Below are positions 60,895 to 64,000 of a DNA stretch of 64,000 nucleotides, one piece after another. The DNA is from Enoplolaimus lenunculus (lineage: Eukaryota > Nematoda > Enoplea > Enoplida > Thoracostomopsidae): contig JASANG010001247.1 of the NCBI GenBank assembly GCA_030248215.1, forward strand, positions 236,685 through 300,684, written 5' to 3'. The first letter of the stretch is position 1, and each line of letters opens with the position of its first letter. Below the pieces are notes generated by a model. It had not been told where the DNA came from and ran no database searches. It saw only the letters and a list, made by a program, of their open reading frames with translations. The position numbers and the translations under genes were made by a program.

Positions 60895-61050
60895 GTTTTT
60901 CCCAGAACTGCAATAGAGTAAACTTAAACTAGAAAATTATTTGCGGAGGCTTAAGCTTAGGATTAGTTACAGACACGTCCTTACGCCGAGGTTGAGGCTT
61001 AGCCTTAATGTTAGGAATGCGTTTGCCAAAGCTTGATTGGTAAAGCTGAA
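60895..61050 (-). repeat. TTAGGC-element copy 5
   Basis: GAACTGCAATAGAGTAAACTT, then ATTATTTGCGGAGGC and hexamer-like CTTAAGCTTAGGATTAG, GAGGCTTAGCC, GTTAGG. It ends about 170 bp before the 3' end of the OB-fold-like gene. Confidence 0.65.
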
Positions 61051-61222
61051 ATTGAAACTAATCATAACACAACGAAAACCACATAATTCACTACTTTTTA
61101 TAAACAAGCTTTCTGTAATTTTTAAACAGTTTTATGCTTAGCAATATCAACAACAATAACGAAAACTAAGAAGTTAATAAGTCTTGTGTTCAGTTAACAA
61201 TTTTGTATGTCGCTAGATCAAT

Positions 61223-62752
61223 TCAGTTTTCATCCGAAGCGTCATCAATTTCGACAGCAGCATAGGAAATTTTTCGGGCGGCCTTGTCAATGCGCATCAA
61301 ATACGTTCGTCCCATAGCATGTTCGATAAGTTCACCCATCCCCACGTTTCCAACCTCCGTTGCTAACTGTACGCCGAATATTACTTTACACGTTTCGTCA
61401 AACGCTAAAATAATACAGATACGCCACAAAATCACGGTTATGTATTATCTAAATCAATATACTATTCAAGCTGCACAACGCCTTAGTCATTTTATGACGC
61501 CACTAAGGAATTGATACGAAGGAATTCTGACATGCAATAAAATGCTGCTTTTTAAGTAGAAAGTTTTATTAATTTTTTCAATTAAACATTGTCGTTTAGT
61601 AAGCAAAAATACTGTTTAAATACGCTTGTTTAACCTACCAATGAAATTTCCCAGATGTCGTTCGGTTTTGTTTCTTGGCAGTTCCAGCAAACCAATGTTG
61701 CACCTCATTCCCAACTTCAAACCAAATATTCGAATCCACCGCTGGCATTTTGGATTACTGATGTGTTTGATTGGAGTTGTTCGTTTTACTCCAACCCATT
61801 CGTTTTGAGCGATATGTTTCTTACATTCGGCGCATTGCCTATAATTATTGACACATTCGACTTACGAAATTAGCAAAAGTTTCAACCGAACAAACTTTAA
61901 AACACTCGTACACCTGCGTGCGGCTGTAGACAAAGGTAGTCGATATTGGTTAAACAAACATAAAAGACAACTGCGGTTGAAACCGAAGTCGTGTTAATTC
62001 TCTGTAGGATACGGATAAATACCTGAAAAGCTCAATATCTGAGCAACTTGTTATAACACACCGGACCATATTATCGCCTCTAGGAATTGCAACCACATCA
62101 TTAAGCGATTCGCCATCAGGAAATTCCACTTTCAGTAGTCGTTTTGGACACTCCGTTATAAAAATAAAGCTGTTGTAATTCGACGAAACAAAACGATCCT
62201 TTAGGAACAGTTTTTTTGTCGCATTGTAAACTAAAAAACAATGCCAAACCCAAAATAACTTTTATACATCTACAAGCTTTTAGTGGTTGTACTGTACTAG
62301 GTATATAATTAAACCTAAATAGTTCAATACATATGAAATTTATTCACTAAAAATGGTTTCTTCAGCAAACCTTTCGCCCACTTCACTTAGATCAAGAGCT
62401 GCCCATGGAAATATATTTCAACAAAGCTAAACCTAATAACCTTAGAAATTTTATAACGTACGATTTTACAATTACGTTATTCCGCTGTCCGATAAAGATT
62501 GAATTCCATATAGACATTTATATTTGAGATCAGTACACTATTTTACACATATCAGATGTCCTGCTACCCCTGTCCCAAGATACCTCAAGTGCAATATATT
62601 TAAAACATTCAGATGTTATTTACGTTTGTAACTTAACATTATGGCTCGTATTTACCTCCAATCCATTCCCCAACATCTGGGACTAATTGTATTAGTTCTG
62701 ACCACACTTTGAACGTGTATGTTGTCCCGTTGGGAGTTTCCCGCAATTTCAC
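61223..62752 (-). CDS. OB-fold, POT1/RPA70-like single-stranded-DNA-binding protein (5' end missing)
   Basis: Exons, in coding order, are 62752-62656, 62230-62023, 61838-61639 and 61404-61223, with introns of 425, 184 and 234 bp. All junctions keep phase (G|TT, AG|G, G|CG) at GT donors (GTAAAT, GTATTT, GTAGGT) and TTTAG/TATAG/TTTTAG acceptors; the frame is open for 228 codons to TGA. The first exon starts in mid-frame, so a start exon is missing. The product has an OB-like segment (TYTFKVWSELIQ, then VGEWIGVYNATKKLFL). Next comes MVRCVITSCSDIELF followed by CAEC, similar in layout to the point where POT1 and RPA70 enter their zinc-bearing third OB fold. Two more cysteines (NPKC, MRC) could complete a metal site. 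The end, AFDETCKVIFG with GRTYLMRI and an acidic tail, resembles the C-terminal OB fold of RPA70 (FDDTAE-ILG, then YLFRI). Likely role: ssDNA binding in telomere maintenance, replication or meiosis. The exon model is firmer than the family; MEIOB-type is an alternative. Confidence 0.55.
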
Positions 62753-63295
62753 CTAAATGCAATCAATATATCGACATAGAGCTACCGTTATATAACTGTA
62801 TTTTAACCTAGGCTAAACAAATAATACATAATCTTGAAGTTCAATTATGTACATTATTAGAACGTGCAAATTTAACAATAAAAATGGCAATTGCGACTCA
62901 TTGGGCAACAGGCACAGAAGCTAATAAAATCAATCAAACCACTATTTTATGAAGTATCAAAATTTGATAACACGTGATGATAAGCATGCTTGTATAGCAT
63001 ACCTTTCAGCACCGTAGGATTACTGGCGTGACAGGAGACACAACTCTCCTGAACCAGTGCCCACCCTTGAGGAACCACCGTTACTGTAGTAAAGTACAGT
63101 TGAATTTAGAACCTGTAAACCTGCGTTTCCGTAGTCTTTCCAGAAGTTTGAGGATGTATGTAGTAGGGTTCCAACGGAATTACGATTCCGGCTAAAATTC
63201 TGATGAAATTTGTGTTCCGATTCCGATTCCGACTGAGTGCTATTGTCAAAAAATTTTCAATTTTTAATTCCTAAGAAGAACTTTGAAGACTGAAT
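62753..63295. other. 5' flank of the OB-fold-like gene, possible extra exon
   Basis: On the minus strand about 63010-63100 a frame reading TVVPQGWALVQESCVSCHA ends at AAAG|GTATGC. It carries a CxxC motif but does not join in phase to the next known exon, so an intermediate exon would be needed. Confidence 0.25.
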
Positions 63296-63299
63296 ACCG

Positions 63300-63530
63300 A
63301 CTTAGGTTTTTAACTGTAAAAAACGAGCAAGCCCCAACCAGGTCCGTACACGTGTCCCAACAGCAATTGCACCGTACAGTAGCGCTTTGGACCATTCGGC
63401 TATTCCGTGCCACTTCTGCTTTAATGTTCTGAGTATGTGTAACAATATACATTGTGATATACATGCGTAACAATAACAATATACATTGTGATATACGATC
63501 GTAACAGCTCCGAACAGTGTGTTTAAGTAA
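63300..63530 (-). repeat. tRNA-derived SINE-like element, copy 1
   Basis: On the minus strand ATAGCCGAATGG (A box), a B-box-like GTGTACGGACC and a TTTTTT terminator follow a conserved upstream part. That part contains two direct AACAATATACATTGTGATAT units. Overlapping frames of 95-98 codons are by-products (the AEWSKAL-type reading of tRNA-like DNA). Confidence 0.65.
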
Positions 63531-63721
63531 TGTTCGTCGCCTGCAATACATAGTAAGACAAGTGGAACGGCAGACTGTAAATAAACAGTAATAAACATAT
63601 ACCTCTAAGTAGGATGTGTATCAACCCTAAAAAGGTCAAAATCCAATGCAGTGGTGTACACAAAGGGAAATAACCACAGATATCTTTCCTCGAAACTCAC
63701 GGGAAGACTCCTAAAAGACCC

Positions 63722-63848
63722 TTAATTAAGCGTAGGAATGAGCTTATACCTAAGCCTAACCAAAGCAAAACAATTAGTCTAAAGCTCAAGCTTGGTCTTT
63801 TGCATACCCGCAGAAAAATGATCCGCCTCTAACTAATCTTTACATGGG
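63722..63848 (+). repeat. TTAGGC-element copy 6
   Basis: GCGTAGGAATGAGCTTATACC, CTAAGCCTAACC, TTAGTCTAAAGCTCAAGC, CCCGCAGAAAAATGATCCGC and CATGGGCC match the 8.9-kb copy in order and orientation. Confidence 0.8.
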
Positions 63849-63895
63849 CCTTGAACCGCGCTTGTAACATCTTAAATTATTGCACACTCTTCGTA

Positions 63896-64000
63896 GCTAT
63901 ATACACTGTTATTGTTACGTATGTATATCAAAATGTATATTGTTACAAATACTCCGAACATTAAAGCACAAGCAGCACCGAATAGCCGAGTGGTCCGGAG
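63896..64000 (+). repeat. tRNA-derived SINE-like element, copy 2, cut by the window end
   Basis: GTTATTGTTACGTATGTATA, ACAAATACTCCGAACATTAAA and GAATAGCCGAGTGGTCC match copy 1 at 63.4 kb in opposite orientation. It includes the upstream part, so more than the tRNA-like head is conserved. Confidence 0.65.

Noticed and set aside
63010-63100. Extra CxxC exon of the OB-fold-like gene
   Set aside because: Its donor phase does not match the next known exon; kept only as a remark in the flank entry.
63264-63598. Two minus-strand frames with an AEWSKAL-type peptide
   Set aside because: This peptide is the familiar accidental reading of tRNA-like DNA; the region is a SINE.

Overview
The window looks like nuclear DNA of a nematode. 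It is AT-rich, has few genes, and its introns end in the nematode-style acceptors TTTCAG and TTTTAG. A dispersed repeat carries (TTAGGC)n, the telomere hexamer of nematodes. I cannot name the species; a large, repeat-rich genome such as that of a dorylaimid or mermithid is only a guess. There are no bacterial features.

Five genes or gene models are supported. (1) 1375-2706, minus: a single-exon, one-pass membrane protein of 443 residues with a long Ser/Asn/Gln/Thr-rich tail. (2) 14787-18286, minus: a two-exon, very basic Arg/Ser-rich protein, probably nuclear. (3) 47805-48304, minus: a tentative four-exon gene for 97 residues. (4) 51272-58385, plus: the best supported gene, a four-exon D2-like catecholamine/aminergic GPCR whose third cytoplasmic loop is about 1,100 residues long. 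(5) 61223-62752, minus: a gene of at least four exons, found only by joining short exons in phase, whose product resembles OB-fold single-stranded-DNA-binding proteins of the POT1/RPA70 kind.

Most of the rest is repeat. The foldback and MITE-like families with at least two copies here are: a TA-flanked 448-bp element (3.4 and 26.2 kb), a 219-bp foldback (27.2 and 31.8 kb), a CAGGGTG-ended element (11.2 and 34.5 kb), a CTTAAG-rich element (33.8 and 48.8 kb), and elements with a GGCGGATCC-type end (6.5, 13.1, 13.7, 24.7 and 32.4 kb). tRNA-derived SINE-like units lie at 9.6, 12.8, 35.4, 47.5, 63.4 and 63.9 kb. Degenerate minisatellites lie at 7.5, 21.6 and 58.8 kb.

The stretch from about 39.9 to 47.3 kb differs from its surroundings. 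It has higher GC, a decayed satellite of about 178-bp units, a compact promoter (four CCAAT boxes, TATA box and initiator) and no convincing gene. It may be a large, decayed LTR-type or other non-coding element.

The genes form no operon or pathway; they are separate transcription units in a sea of repeats. The most interesting points are the telomere-hexamer repeat family, the POT1/RPA-like gene, the giant receptor loop, and the satellite-plus-promoter block.
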